A DNA stretch of 64,000 nucleotides, taken from Sphingomonadaceae bacterium 3R27E2-A. Its GTDB lineage: Bacteria; Pseudomonadota; Alphaproteobacteria; Sphingomonadales; Sphingomonadaceae. The position numbers were made by a program, and so were the translations under genes. Under the pieces are notes generated by a model. The model was not told the DNA's origin. It made no database searches and saw nothing but the letters and a program-made list of their open reading frames with translations. The stretch lies in NCBI GenBank assembly GCA_005503165.1, contig SCNT01000024.1:1-64000 (forward strand). The letters are read 5' to 3'. Shown in pieces: positions 27,202-36,384 of the stretch (position 1 is its first letter; each line of letters opens with the position of its first letter).

Positions 27202-27998
27202 CAGAGCGCGGCCTGTGGGGCGGCGCGCTTGCGCTGCTGCTCCTCACGCCCGAAGCTTCGCTGGCGCAGCAGGTGCCCGAGGCGGCTGCCGCGCAGCTAT
27301 TCGCGCCGCCGCTGGGTGAGCCGATGACCTATCGCGTCACGACCCGCCGCGTCAGCCGCAGCGGTACGCTGATCAGCTTCACGCTCGTTTATGCGCTGCA
27401 ATGGCAGGGCGCGGGGCGGGGCTATCGGCTCGACACGGTGCTGCGGCGGATCGAATCGGACGCGCGCCCCGAACTGGCGGGCCAGCTGACCGCGCTGTTC
27501 CAGCCGCTGGTGGGCGAGACGGTCTCCTATCTCGTCGACGCCGGCGGGCGGAGCGTCGCGCTCGCCGATCCGGCGCAGCTGTGGGCGCGGGTCGGACAGC
27601 GGACGCAAGATCTCGCCGCGGCGGCCGCCACGCCGGAGGCGCAGCAGATCGCGGCACTGCTCGCCGCGCTGCCCGACGCCGAGCGTGAGAAGTTGCTCAC
27701 CGCCGACATCCGCGCGCTGGTCGCCCCGGCCAATGCGTCGTTCGCGGCGGCGGCAAGCGATGATGTCGATATCCGGCAAGAGGGGGGAAATCGCACGGCC
27801 GCCAAGTCCGAACGCGCCGAACTGGCATCGGGCACGCTCGACATCGAGACGCTGTGGACCGTCGACACCGCGGCCGGGCTGGTCCTGATCGAACGGCGGC
27901 AGAGCTGGATGCGCGGGCCGGATACCGGCGCGCGAACGCTGGTCGAGGAACGGGTTCGCGCGCTCACGCCCGGCGATCCCGGCAGCGGTCCCGGCTAA
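27198..27998 (+). CDS. Hypothetical secreted protein co-transcribed with ctaA
   Basis: A 266-residue protein with a signal peptide (LWGGALALLLLTPEASLAQQ). It contains YRVTTRRVSRSGTLISFTL near the start, a DRIESD-like charged part, an Ala-rich QQIAALLAALPDAEREKLLT helix and a C-terminal DIETLWTVDTAAGLVLIERR strand-rich region. No family recognised. The ATGA overlap with ctaA implies coupled translation; a link to heme or oxidase assembly is only positional inference. Confidence 0.68.
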   Translation: MTERGLWGGALALLLLTPEASLAQQVPEAAAAQLFAPPLGEPMTYRVTTRRVSRSGTLISFTLVYALQWQGAGRGYRLDTVLRRIESDARPELAGQLTALFQPLVGETVSYLVDAGGRSVALADPAQLWARVGQRTQDLAAAAATPEAQQIAALLAALPDAEREKLLTADIRALVAPANASFAAAASDDVDIRQEGGNRTAAKSERAELASGTLDIETLWTVDTAAGLVLIERRQSWMRGPDTGARTLVEERVRALTPGDPGSGPG

Positions 27999-28157
27999 AG
28001 GTATTATTTTACCCGTCAGCAAAGCCGCTCCCTGCTTGACTTTCCGAGCCGAAATCGTCATTGGCCCGCTCCGAAGCGCCGCGGCGTCCATCCGGACCTT
28101 GCGGCGCGGTTTGTTTCGGGCGGCTCCCGCCGCTCCCCATGTCTCAAGGAGGTCGCC

Positions 28158-28637
28158 ATGAAGGCGCTGACCAAGACGACCGCTTCGGCCAATGCCGGCA
28201 CGGTCGAAAAGAAATGGGTGCTGATCGACGCCGAGGGCCTCGTGGTGGGCCGCGTCGCGACGATCATCGCCAATATCCTGCGCGGCAAGCACAAGCCGTC
28301 GTTCACCCCGCACGTCGATTGCGGTGACAATGTCATCGTCATCAATGCCGAGAAGGTGGCCTTCACCGGCAAGAAGATGGCCGACAAGCGCTACTACAAG
28401 CACACCGGCTATGCCGGCGGCATCAAGGAAACCAGCCCTGCAAAGATCCTCGAGGGCCGTTTCCCCGAGCGCGTGCTCGAAAAGGCCGTCGAACGCATGA
28501 TCCCGCGCGGCCCGCTCGGCCGCCAGCAGATGCGCAACCTGCGCATCTTCGCCGGCACCGAACATCCGCATGCCGGGCAGAACCCCGAAGTGATCGACGT
28601 CGCGTCGATGAACCGCAAGAACAAGGTGGGTGCATAA
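28158..28637 (+). CDS. rplM: 50S ribosomal protein L13
   Basis: The 159-residue product has the full L13 pattern: [40 protein letters not shown] and [19 protein letters not shown], with an 18-residue N-terminal extension. AGGAGGTCGCC precedes the ATG. It heads the rplM-rpsI pair, whose stop and start overlap at TAATG. A TTGACT at 28036 might be a -35 of its promoter, with a poor -10. Confidence 0.97.
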   Translation: MKALTKTTASANAGTVEKKWVLIDAEGLVVGRVATIIANILRGKHKPSFTPHVDCGDNVIVINAEKVAFTGKKMADKRYYKHTGYAGGIKETSPAKILEGRFPERVLEKAVERMIPRGPLGRQQMRNLRIFAGTEHPHAGQNPEVIDVASMNRKNKVGA

Positions 28638-29134
28638 TGGCCGACGAACAGACCATGACCGATCTCAAGGATCTCGCCGGCGCCGTCGAAGGCACGGTTG
28701 CCGCTCCCGTCTCGAACGCGCCGCTGCGCGAGAAGCAGGTCGACAAGCAGGGCCGCGCCTATGCGACCGGCCGCCGCAAGGACGCCGTCGCCCGCGTCTG
28801 GGTCAAGCCCGGCACGGGCAAGATCACCGTCAACGGCCGCGACCAGGAAGTCTATTTCGCACGCCCGACGCTGCGCCTCGTCATCAACCAGCCCTTCGGC
28901 CTGACCGAGCGGACCGGGCAGTATGACGTCGTCGCGACCGTCAAGGGCGGCGGTCTGTCGGGCCAGGCGGGCGCCGTGCTGCACGGCATCGCACAGGCGT
29001 TGACCCGCTTCGAACCGGCGCTGCGCAGCCCGGTGAAGGCGGCCGGCTTCCTGACCCGCGACAGCCGCGCGGTCGAGCGCAAGAAGTACGGCAAGGCCAA
29101 GGCCCGCCGCAGCTTCCAGTTCTCGAAGCGCTAA
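28637..29134 (+). CDS. rpsI: 30S ribosomal protein S9
   Basis: 165 residues: [20 protein letters not shown] marks the start of the S9 core, and the end [16 protein letters not shown] is the basic tail that reaches the P-site tRNA. The first ~35 residues ([20 protein letters not shown]) are an extension typical of alphaproteobacterial S9. A strong terminator follows 30 bases after the stop. Confidence 0.97.
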   Translation: MADEQTMTDLKDLAGAVEGTVAAPVSNAPLREKQVDKQGRAYATGRRKDAVARVWVKPGTGKITVNGRDQEVYFARPTLRLVINQPFGLTERTGQYDVVATVKGGGLSGQAGAVLHGIAQALTRFEPALRSPVKAAGFLTRDSRAVERKKYGKAKARRSFQFSKR

Positions 29135-29164
29135 GCGTTTTTCCGCCGACGGGCGGAAACAGGA

Positions 29165-29193
29165 GGGCGGTCCGGCAACGGGCCGCCCTTTTT
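29165..29193 (+). terminator. Rho-independent terminator of rplM-rpsI
   Basis: A 10-bp stem (GGGCGGTCCG with CGGGCCGCCC, one G-U pair) closes a GCAA tetraloop and is followed by five T. Confidence 0.87.
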
Positions 29194-29216
29194 GCTGCGC
29201 GCGTCGCGGTGGCGGG

Positions 29217-30227
29217 CTAGGCGTTCTCGCGAAGCGATTGAAGCGGACGCTCCGGCGCCGGGCCGCGTTTTTTCGTGGCGTCGAAATCCTGCGCGATCCG
29301 GCGTGCGGCGTCGGCGAAGGGCATCACGAGCGCGCCCGCCGGGCCGTGCGGGTCATAGGCGATGCCGTCGACGCCGAAGCGCAGCCTTTCGCGCTTCGCG
29401 GCCGGCAGGTGCAGCGTCCCGAAGAGCCGGTCAAAGATCGCCAGCGTCGAGCCGAAATTGCGGTCGTGATGCCGCTCCTCGACCGAGTGATGGATCTGGT
29501 GGTGCGCCGGGCTGAGCAGCCAGCGCCCCGCCCGGCCGGGCAGGCTGATCCACAGGTGCGAATGCTGCAGATAGCTGAAGAGGATGGTGGCGAGGAAGGT
29601 GAGGGCATTGGTGCCGTGGATCAGGAAGCCGCCGCCGCCGCGCCCGAAGGCGAAATGCACCAGCGCCATGGCGATGCCCGCCGATGCGGCGGCCATGTTG
29701 AAGAACAGGATCGTATCGACGGGATGGACCCGGAAGTTGGTCAGCGGGGTGAGCGATTCGGCGGTGTGATGGACCTTGTGGAACTCCCACATCCAGCCGA
29801 CACGGTGGCTGAGGCTGTGGTTGAGCCAGTAGGCGAATTCATAGGCGAGGAAGAGCGCCAGCGTCATCACGGTGCCGGCGATCCACGCCGGAACCGCGAT
29901 CGGCGCGGGCGACCCGAACAGCGCATCAAGGCCCTGCAAAATATGGCCAGCGAACCATTCGCTCGACCAGAGCGCCCAGCCCAGGGCGCTCGCGGAGAAG
30001 AGCACGCCAAAGAGGAACCAGGCGATGTCGGCGCGGCCCGACGCGCTGCGCACGATGCGCGCGGGCAGCAGCGCGCGCAGCAGCACCTTGCCGCGCACCG
30101 GCCTTTTGCGGCCCCGCGGGATCGCGAAACGCAGCATCAGCGCGAGCGCGATCGACGCCGCTGCGAGCGTGAGGGCAGGGGGCGCCCATGACGACAAAAT
30201 TGCTGCGAGGTCCGCCGGATCGCCCAT
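29217..30227 (-). CDS. Sterol desaturase / fatty acid hydroxylase-family protein
   Basis: The 336-residue membrane protein has the three di-iron His clusters: NHSLSHRVGWMWEFHKVHH, LSPAHHQIHHSVEERHH and the HSHLWISL stretch between. Three to four hydrophobic segments lie in residues ~10-190. The fold hydroxylates or desaturates lipid tails or carotenoid-like substrates in the membrane; the true substrate cannot be told. It is convergent with rpsI. Confidence 0.88.
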   Translation of the reverse strand: MGDPADLAAILSSWAPPALTLAAASIALALMLRFAIPRGRKRPVRGKVLLRALLPARIVRSASGRADIAWFLFGVLFSASALGWALWSSEWFAGHILQGLDALFGSPAPIAVPAWIAGTVMTLALFLAYEFAYWLNHSLSHRVGWMWEFHKVHHTAESLTPLTNFRVHPVDTILFFNMAAASAGIAMALVHFAFGRGGGGFLIHGTNALTFLATILFSYLQHSHLWISLPGRAGRWLLSPAHHQIHHSVEERHHDRNFGSTLAIFDRLFGTLHLPAAKRERLRFGVDGIAYDPHGPAGALVMPFADAARRIAQDFDATKKRGPAPERPLQSLRENA

Positions 30228-30261
30228 GGACCCGCTTTAGGACGGGATGGTAAACGGCCGC

Positions 30262-31323
30262 CTAATGGGCGGTTGCGCCGCGGAGCAGATCCAGGCTCCC
30301 CAGCGCCAGCGCCTGGCGTGCCGGGCGCTCGGCCATGACCGCGAACATCTCGTCGCCCCGCGCGGTGCGCTCGACGGTCATCGAGGCGAAGACCGCCATG
30401 AAATAACCGCTGAGCGCGCCGATGCGATAGTCGGTCCACAGGGCGTCGGCGTCGGGACCGACGCCTGCTGCCCGGAGGGCTGCGATCCACTGCTCGAAGG
30501 CGGGGCGGTCGGCGGCGGCGCGTTCGAAGGGGTCGGCGATGCTGGTGCCGACGAGATAGGCGAGGTCGGTCGCGCCGCTGCCGCGGCCGAGCGTCTGCCA
30601 GTCGACGAGCCAGCAGCGGTCGCCGTCGGGGCTGAAGAGGATATTGTCGATGCGAAGGTCGCCGTGGACGAGCGTGCGCGCGGCGGGCTCGCGGGCGAGG
30701 TAGGCGTCGAGACGGTCGACGATGCCCGCGCCGATGTCGAGGATCTCGGGCGACAGGCGCCCGGCGTAGCGGTCGCGGAAACCGCGGTAGAGCTGCGGAA
30801 ACATCGCGCGGATGAGGTCGCCATTGTCGCGCGCGATATAGGGCATGTCCGCGAGCCGCGCGTCGTTCCACATGAAGGCGTGGAGCTTCGCCGCGGCCTC
30901 GATGCACGGGACGAGCCCCGCGAGCCCGCGCCCCGCGAGCTGGTCGCCCTGCGCCGCAGGGGCGAGGTCGGAGAGGATCAGCAGGAATTCGACGTCGTCG
31001 TCGGCGATGGCCTCGAAATAGCAGGCCGGCGCCGGCACGCCGCTCGCCGCCGCGAGATGGCGATACCAGCTCACCTCCTTGACATAGGTGCCGGTGAGGC
31101 TGGCGATGCTGCGGCTTGCCGCGTCGTGGCTCGGGCATTTGGCGATGACGCTGGCGGGGGCGTCGGTGCCTTCTGCCCAGTCGAGCGTCAGGCGATAGCT
31201 GTCGCACATCTGCCCCGTGCCGACCTTGCCCACGGCAAAGCCGCGGAGCGCGTCGGGAGCCTGGCCCAGTTTTTCGGCGAGCCACGCGGGCCTTATCGCC
31301 TCGGGCGCGGTCGGGAAGTTCAA
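30262..31323 (-). CDS. Aminoglycoside phosphotransferase-like kinase
   Basis: The 353-residue protein shows the APH/choline-kinase catalytic loop TLVHGDLRIDNILF and the metal-binding LVDWQTLGRGSGATDL. The N-terminal lobe includes KVGTGQMCDSYRLTL. It belongs to the ecdysteroid-kinase-like/DUF1679 sort of phosphotransferase that acts on small molecules, not a known resistance enzyme. The start is TTG at 31323, overlapping the stop of the upstream gene by TTGA; a longer upstream reading would run deep into that gene. Confidence 0.78.
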   Translation of the reverse strand: MNFPTAPEAIRPAWLAEKLGQAPDALRGFAVGKVGTGQMCDSYRLTLDWAEGTDAPASVIAKCPSHDAASRSIASLTGTYVKEVSWYRHLAAASGVPAPACYFEAIADDDVEFLLILSDLAPAAQGDQLAGRGLAGLVPCIEAAAKLHAFMWNDARLADMPYIARDNGDLIRAMFPQLYRGFRDRYAGRLSPEILDIGAGIVDRLDAYLAREPAARTLVHGDLRIDNILFSPDGDRCWLVDWQTLGRGSGATDLAYLVGTSIADPFERAAADRPAFEQWIAALRAAGVGPDADALWTDYRIGALSGYFMAVFASMTVERTARGDEMFAVMAERPARQALALGSLDLLRGATAH

Positions 31324-32426
31324 GGCGCGGGGTCCATCAGGCCTCTGAGGCCGGTCGGGGCGTGCGGGCCGACGAACAATTGTTCGAGTACGCCGAGGCC
31401 GCGATGCGTGATGCCGCCGTCGACGAGTTCGGCGGTTACCAGCGCCTGGATATGCATCGCCAGCGGATCGCCCCAGCCGCGCTCGGCCTCGGTCAGCTGG
31501 TCGTGCGCGACCGCGAGGTCGGGGCCGTGGTCGAGGCCATGGCCCCAGACGGGGTGGGTGTAGCCGAGCCCGCTCATCGCGAAGATCGCGCCGCTCGGGG
31601 TGAGCGTCAGCGCGCAGCCATGGCCCAGTTCGACGGTCATCCGCGCGATGCGGCGCGTTCCGGGCGTCCATCGGATCGCGAAGCCGGCGTCGGCGAAATG
31701 CCGCTCGGTGCCGTCCTCGCTGCTCTCGCTGTCGCCGGCGATCACGCTGCGGCGGTTCCACGCGGCGCCCGCGCCGTCGTCGTTGCTATGGAAGAAAAGC
31801 GAGCGGTCCGCGAAATTGCACGGCGTCCACAGCCAGAAGAACTGGGTGAAATTGCCCTCGGGCGGCGGCTGCGGTTCGCTGGCGCCGACGGGGCGCACGC
31901 CCCAGCTGCGGTCGCGCGTGCCGCGCCAGCCGTCGCCAAGCTCGATCCGCTCGGCGCCGACCGACAGCCAGCCCGACCAGCTGCCGTTCTGCGTCATGCG
32001 CGTATAATCCATGAACATCCGCGTCCCGTTGCGGCGGATGAAGCGCGGCTCCAGAATCGGGAAATGGCGGTTCATGAAGCGCAGTTCGCCCTCGAGCGGG
32101 CCGTCGTTGGGCGCGATGTGGAGCGTCAGCACCTGTAGCGGGATGTCGATGTCGAGGGCGATCGGCCCGACCGACAGGTTCAGCCGCTCGCCAGCAGAGC
32201 GGCGGCTGGCGCGGAGATTGTATTGGACGCCGTCGAGCAGGACGCCGAAGCTGGCGTCGACGATGCCGAGCTGGGGATAGAAGCCCATCGCCGCGGCGAA
32301 GAAGACCGATCCGTCGGGGCTGTAGCCGTTGAAGAAATAGCGATCGTAGAAATTGCGGTCGGTTCCGGCGAACGCGATCGGATCGCTGGTCTGGTGCAAC
32401 GGATAATCGTCGCCTCGGGTCAGCAT
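31320..32426 (-). CDS. Hypothetical protein, CrtC/hydroxyneurosporene-synthase-like fold
   Basis: A 368-residue soluble protein with a Trp/Gly-rich two-lobed pattern: LTRGDDYPLHQTSDPIAF, NGYSPDGSVFFAAAMGFYPQ, DRSWGVRPVGASEP and FFWLWTPCNFADRSLFFHSN. This resembles proteins with tandem lipocalin-like (DUF7064/7065- or CrtC-type) domains that bind or alter lipids. Family placement is tentative. It is coupled to the kinase-like gene and both precede the fatty-acid-hydroxylase gene in the same direction. Confidence 0.62.
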   Translation of the reverse strand: MLTRGDDYPLHQTSDPIAFAGTDRNFYDRYFFNGYSPDGSVFFAAAMGFYPQLGIVDASFGVLLDGVQYNLRASRRSAGERLNLSVGPIALDIDIPLQVLTLHIAPNDGPLEGELRFMNRHFPILEPRFIRRNGTRMFMDYTRMTQNGSWSGWLSVGAERIELGDGWRGTRDRSWGVRPVGASEPQPPPEGNFTQFFWLWTPCNFADRSLFFHSNDDGAGAAWNRRSVIAGDSESSEDGTERHFADAGFAIRWTPGTRRIARMTVELGHGCALTLTPSGAIFAMSGLGYTHPVWGHGLDHGPDLAVAHDQLTEAERGWGDPLAMHIQALVTAELVDGGITHRGLGVLEQLFVGPHAPTGLRGLMDPAP

Positions 32427-32504
32427 GGTTTGTCCTCATCCCGTTTTTCGTTGCAACCTATCGCGGGGTTTGCGGGATGGGAAGGGGCTGGTTCGGCCCT
32501 TGAG

Positions 32505-32551
32505 GCGACAAAGGATACGCATGCGCGCGTCGGGAATGTCTCCTTTGTCGC
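32505..32551. repeat. Perfect 11-bp inverted repeat with 25-base spacer
   Basis: GCGACAAAGGA at the left is complementary to TCCTTTGTCGC at the right. It lies in the 478-base gap (32427-32904) between two minus-strand genes, where I find no convincing coding frame. The rest of that gap holds this repeat, a CGTCATCCCGG dyad and the family A element. Confidence 0.6.
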
Positions 32552-32709
32552 TTTAAGCGGAGAGCGGGCGGGGGAGCTTGGCAAGGCGCCGTGCGGGACA
32601 AGCGATGCCGTCATCGGGCAGGGCAGATCATGCCGGGATTTATTAGGAAAGCGGCTTTTTTCGGCGGGGTCGATGGCGGCTTTCGGGGGGGCAGTGGTCA
32701 TTCCCCAAT

Positions 32710-32738
32710 CGTCATCCCGGATCAAGCCCGGGGTGACG
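32710..32738. repeat. 29-bp imperfect palindrome
   Basis: CGTCATCCCGG faces CCGGGGTGACG with one mismatch around ATCAAGC. It sits 22 bases before the family A element. Confidence 0.6.
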
Positions 32739-32760
32739 TAGGTTGAGAAACGCGTAGCTT

Positions 32761-32840
32761 GTGCTCCCCGGCGAAAGCCGGGGCCCAGATTGAGCGCTCC
32801 ATCCTTTACCTCATGGGCCCCGGCTTTCGCCGGGGAGCAC
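32761..32840. repeat. 80-bp palindromic element, family A copy 2
   Basis: Starts GTGCTCCCCGGCGAAAGCCG and ends with its complement; central part GATTGAGCGCTCCATCC differs from copy 1. Same 80-base length and the same arms (CCCCGGCGAAAGCCGGGG) as the copy at 1103. Confidence 0.82.
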
Positions 32841-32904
32841 GGGGGATCACGTAAGGGCAAACCACCACCCCGAAGCCGACGAGGGCCGAAGCGATGCGGG
32901 TCGT

Positions 32905-33753
32905 TCAATGCACCGGCGGATCGACCGGCGGCACCGCAGCGACCGGGGCCACCGGTTCGCCGGGTTCGCGCGGGGGCAGGGCGTCGGGCGGGATGGCGTC
33001 GATCTGCATGTCGGGGGTCGGAACTTTTTCGAGGTTGCGAACGCGGACTTCGATCGCGCGGCCGGTGACGCGCAGTTCGTTGAAGCTGGGCGGGGTCGAA
33101 CGGATGCGCTGCGACAGCGTGCCCGCGCCGATCATGCGGATGGGGCCGTCCCTGGTCTGCTTCGCGAGGTCGAAGGCGTCGTGAACGTGGCCGGTCAGCA
33201 CTGCGGCGACCCGGCGCGAGGCGAGCGCGCGCAGCGCCGTTTCGCCGCCGCGGGTGAGCGCGCGGCCGCGCGTGCCGGCCTCGACGAGCGGATGGTGCGC
33301 GGTGACGAAGATCGTCGTGCCGCGCGGCAGCGCGTCGATCGCCGCCATCGTTTTGTCGAGCGCGCTGCGCGTCACCCAACCCTTCGACCAGTCGAGCCGC
33401 CACTGCGCGCGTGCGGTGGTCTTGAGCGGGACGACCGCGACCCCTGCGAGGTCGAGCTCGCGCTCGACGAGCCGCTCGATGCGGCGGATGCGACGATAGG
33501 GCCAGAAGAAGCGCGCGAGGGGGTTGAAATAGGGGAGGTCGTGGTTGCCGACCTCGACCGTTACCGGCACTTCGAGCCGTTCGATCCAGTCGCAGGCGGC
33601 GGCGAATTCGCGGGAGCGTGCGCGCATCGTGAGGTCGCCGGTGATCAGCACCGCGTCGGGCTGTTCGCGCCGGACGCAGTCGGTGAACCACGCGAGCGCG
33701 GCGCAATCCTCGAGACCGAAATGCAGGTCGCTGATGTGAAACAGGCGCGTCAT
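32905..33753 (-). CDS. Calcineurin-like metallophosphoesterase
   Basis: The 282-residue product has the five metallophosphoesterase boxes in order: HISDLHFG, LITGDLT, EVGNHDLP, VTAHHPLV and VLTGHVHDAFD. It is closest in pattern to cAMP-phosphodiesterase-like hydrolases (CpdA group), though specificity is unknown. The C-terminal ~45 residues are Pro-rich (PDALPPREPGEPVAPVAAVP), an unusual tail. Its ATG overlaps the stop of the diacylglycerol-kinase-like gene. Confidence 0.86.
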   Translation of the reverse strand: MTRLFHISDLHFGLEDCAALAWFTDCVRREQPDAVLITGDLTMRARSREFAAACDWIERLEVPVTVEVGNHDLPYFNPLARFFWPYRRIRRIERLVERELDLAGVAVVPLKTTARAQWRLDWSKGWVTRSALDKTMAAIDALPRGTTIFVTAHHPLVEAGTRGRALTRGGETALRALASRRVAAVLTGHVHDAFDLAKQTRDGPIRMIGAGTLSQRIRSTPPSFNELRVTGRAIEVRVRNLEKVPTPDMQIDAIPPDALPPREPGEPVAPVAAVPPVDPPVH

Positions 33754-34580
33754 GCGGTCGCGAGGAAATCGACCGCGCTGATGCCCAGCGCGAAGCGGGC
33801 GGGCGATGGCGTTTCGCCGAGTTCGCCGTCATATTCGAGGCTGATCGGTGCGGCGCTTTCGAGCAGGATCGTCTCGGCGGTGGCGATGCGCTCGCTGGGC
33901 CCGTCGCGGAAATCGCCGCCGAGCCAGGCGAGCCCGTGGCGCAGCACGTCGGCTGTGCCCTCGGTCAGAACGCCGTCGGCTGCGATGCCCTGTCCGGTCG
34001 GGGTCAGGATGACCGCGGGATAGACTTTGCCGTGGCCCGCAACGACGACGCCGGGTGCGTTGAGCATCGCGTCGAGCGCGTCGGGCGCGCTCCCGACGGC
34101 CCCGAGCAGCCCCTCCTGCCGCAGCGTTTCGCGCACCTCGGCCCAGCGCGTCGCGGGGCCCGCGACGATGGTGATGAACGCCTCGCCATCGTCCGAGCGG
34201 ATCGTCGGGATCGGCCGCGCCCGGCCCTTGCCCGCGAGCGCGTCGGCCAGGATGTCGGGCGCGGGGCGATCGCCGTGGAGAGCTTTCGAGAGAAGGTTGA
34301 GCGTGCCGCCGGGCAGCGGCAGCAGCGCGCCGTCCCAGCCCGCTGCCCGGGTCGCGGCGGCGTTGATCGTGCCGTCGCCGGTCCACACGAGCAGCAGGTC
34401 GATACCCTGTTTGCGGAGATGGTCGGCGTCGGGGATTTCGGCGTCGGGCAGCGCGAAGGTGGCGGCGAGCGGCGCGCCCGCGGCGCGGCAGGCGGCCTCG
34501 ATCGCATCGCGGATCGCGGGGTCGAAGCCGCCGCTCTGCGTGTTGCAGACCAGCGCGGGGCGGGTGAAGGATCCGGTCAT
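33750..34580 (-). CDS. Diacylglycerol kinase-family protein
   Basis: 276 residues from ATG 34580. The DAGK catalytic pattern is ALVCNTQSGGFD, LLLVWTGDGTINAAAT (the GDGT loop) and LPLPGGTLNLLSKALH. It likely phosphorylates a lipid such as diacylglycerol or a sphingoid base. Longer reading upstream to 34790 overlaps the divergent hydrolase gene and was not used. Coupled to the phosphoesterase (ATGA). Confidence 0.84.
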   Translation of the reverse strand: MTGSFTRPALVCNTQSGGFDPAIRDAIEAACRAAGAPLAATFALPDAEIPDADHLRKQGIDLLLVWTGDGTINAAATRAAGWDGALLPLPGGTLNLLSKALHGDRPAPDILADALAGKGRARPIPTIRSDDGEAFITIVAGPATRWAEVRETLRQEGLLGAVGSAPDALDAMLNAPGVVVAGHGKVYPAVILTPTGQGIAADGVLTEGTADVLRHGLAWLGGDFRDGPSERIATAETILLESAAPISLEYDGELGETPSPARFALGISAVDFLATA

Positions 34581-34668
34581 CGCCCCGCTTCTACGCACGA
34601 GCCGCAAAAAGGTGGCGGCTTGTCCGGCGACGCGCCCCCCTGTAGGGCGCGGGCGAAGGGCGGTGCCA

Positions 34669-35613
34669 ATGGACAAGCCAGTCAAGGAACAGCGGCGGTT
34701 GATCAAATATCTGTTACTCGTCGGCGTGCTGATCCTGTTGTTCGGCGGCGGCGCGCGGCTCGTCGTCGCGGGCGGCGCCAGATCGCTCAACCTCGGCGAC
34801 AGATTGCTGGGCGACGGCGACGGCGCGGTGCTGCAGGTCGCGGGACAGCCCTATGGTCCGGGACCGCGGGGCAAGCTCAATATCTGGGTGCCCACCGGGA
34901 CGAAGAAGAGCGACCGGCGGCCGGTGATCGTCTGGCTCTATGGCGGCGGCTGGTACAGCGGCGAGCGCGACGATTATGGTTTCGCCGGGCGCGCCTTTGC
35001 GAAACAGGGCTTTGTCGTCGTCATCCCGGACTATCGGATCGTGCCCGAGGGGCATTGGCCCGATTTCCTGGAGGACAGCGCGGCGGCGGTCGCATGGACC
35101 GAAAAGCATATCGGCGATTATGGCGGCGATGCGTCGCGCCTCGCGCTCGCCGGCCATTCGGCGGGCGCCTATAATGCCGCGATGATCGCGCTCGACCCGC
35201 AGTGGCTGCAGGCGGCGGGCAGCGATGCGTCGGTGATCCGCGGCGTCGCCGGGCTCGCGGGCCCTTATGATTTTGCGCCGTTCGAAAAGGGCGGCCGCGC
35301 CGATGTCGCGATGGGCGATATCCGGCCGGTCGAAAAAACGCAGCCGATCCATTTCGTACGCGCCGACGCGCCGCCGCTGTGGCTGGGGCATGGCACCGCC
35401 GACACCGTCGTGCGCGTGCGCAACAGCGAGCGGCTGGCGGCGGCGATGGCGAAGGTGGGCGGGTCGGCGCAACTGCGGAGGTACGACGGGCTCAGTCACA
35501 ACGACCTGGTCATGGCGCTGACCGGGCCGCTGTCGTACAAGGGGCCGATCCTGGCCGAGGCGACCGACTTCCTGCGTGGCGCGACCGCGAAGCGGGTGGC
35601 GCCGGTAAAATGA
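34669..35613 (+). CDS. Membrane-anchored alpha/beta hydrolase (esterase/lipase family)
   Basis: The 314-residue product has an N-terminal membrane helix (IKYLLLVGVLILLFGGGARL) and an esterase domain: oxyanion loop VIVWLYGGGWYSGERDDY, nucleophile elbow LALAGHSAGAYNA, Asp in GTADTVV and His in GLSHNDLV. It belongs with carboxylesterase/BD-FAE-like enzymes facing the periplasm. Its TGA overlaps the start of the nucleotidyltransferase gene. Confidence 0.86.
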   Translation: MDKPVKEQRRLIKYLLLVGVLILLFGGGARLVVAGGARSLNLGDRLLGDGDGAVLQVAGQPYGPGPRGKLNIWVPTGTKKSDRRPVIVWLYGGGWYSGERDDYGFAGRAFAKQGFVVVIPDYRIVPEGHWPDFLEDSAAAVAWTEKHIGDYGGDASRLALAGHSAGAYNAAMIALDPQWLQAAGSDASVIRGVAGLAGPYDFAPFEKGGRADVAMGDIRPVEKTQPIHFVRADAPPLWLGHGTADTVVRVRNSERLAAAMAKVGGSAQLRRYDGLSHNDLVMALTGPLSYKGPILAEATDFLRGATAKRVAPVK

Positions 35614-36377
35614 GTTCGACTATTCCGGCCATCGTGATGGCGGGCAGCCGGCCCGGACCCGACCCCTTGCTCAGCGGCACGGATGTCTCGACCAAGGCGC
35701 TGCTGCCGATCGCGGGGCGGCCGATGCTGGTGCATGTCGTGACCGCGCTGCGCGCCTCGCCGCGTGTCGGGCCGATCACCATCCTTGCGCAGAACAGCGC
35801 CGAGCTTGCCGCCGAGCCGGGGCTGGCGGGGCTCGCCGGTTTGCAATTTGCGGACTCGGGGCAGGGGATCAGCAGTTCGCTCGCGGCCGCGCTGCCGCAG
35901 GGGGACGATCCGCTGCTGGTGACGACCGCGGACAATGTGCTGCTGACCCCCGCGATGATCGCCGAGTTCCTCGATGGCGCCGAGGGGAGCGACGTTGCGG
36001 TGGCGATGGTCGAGCGCGACGTGCTGCTCGCGCGCTATCCTGAATCGAAGCGGACCTGGCTCAAGTTCCGCGGCGGCTGGTGGTCGGGGGCGAACATGTT
36101 CCGGCTCCGCGGGCGGCGGGTGTTGCCGCTGCTCGATTTCTGGGGGCGGATCGAGCGCGACCGCAAGAAGGGGCTCAAGATTATCGCGGCGTTCGGGCCG
36201 TGGCTGCTGATCGGCGCGTTGCTGCGGCTGTTCACGATCCAGCAGGGGGTGGCGCGCGCGGGGCTGCGCTTCGGGCTGAATGCGACGGTGGTGCCGATGT
36301 CGGAGCCCGAGGCGTGCATCGACGCCGACAAGCCGGCTGATATCCAGCTGATCGAGCGGATAATGGCGGGGCGGTAG
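35610..36377 (+). CDS. Nucleotidyltransferase-fold protein (MobA/NTP-transferase-like)
   Basis: 255 residues: IPAIVMAGSRPGPDPLLSGT is the nucleotide-binding loop (with AlaGly but an altered GxR), KALLPIAGRPMLVHVV the second motif and LVTTADNVLLTPAMIAEF the metal-binding Asp. The C-terminal LKIIAAFGPWLLIGALLRLF is hydrophobic and could touch the membrane. Such enzymes activate sugars or lipid head groups with CTP or GTP. Coupled to the hydrolase (ATGA). Confidence 0.78.
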   Translation: MSSTIPAIVMAGSRPGPDPLLSGTDVSTKALLPIAGRPMLVHVVTALRASPRVGPITILAQNSAELAAEPGLAGLAGLQFADSGQGISSSLAAALPQGDDPLLVTTADNVLLTPAMIAEFLDGAEGSDVAVAMVERDVLLARYPESKRTWLKFRGGWWSGANMFRLRGRRVLPLLDFWGRIERDRKKGLKIIAAFGPWLLIGALLRLFTIQQGVARAGLRFGLNATVVPMSEPEACIDADKPADIQLIERIMAGR

Positions 36378-36384
36378 CGCTAAT

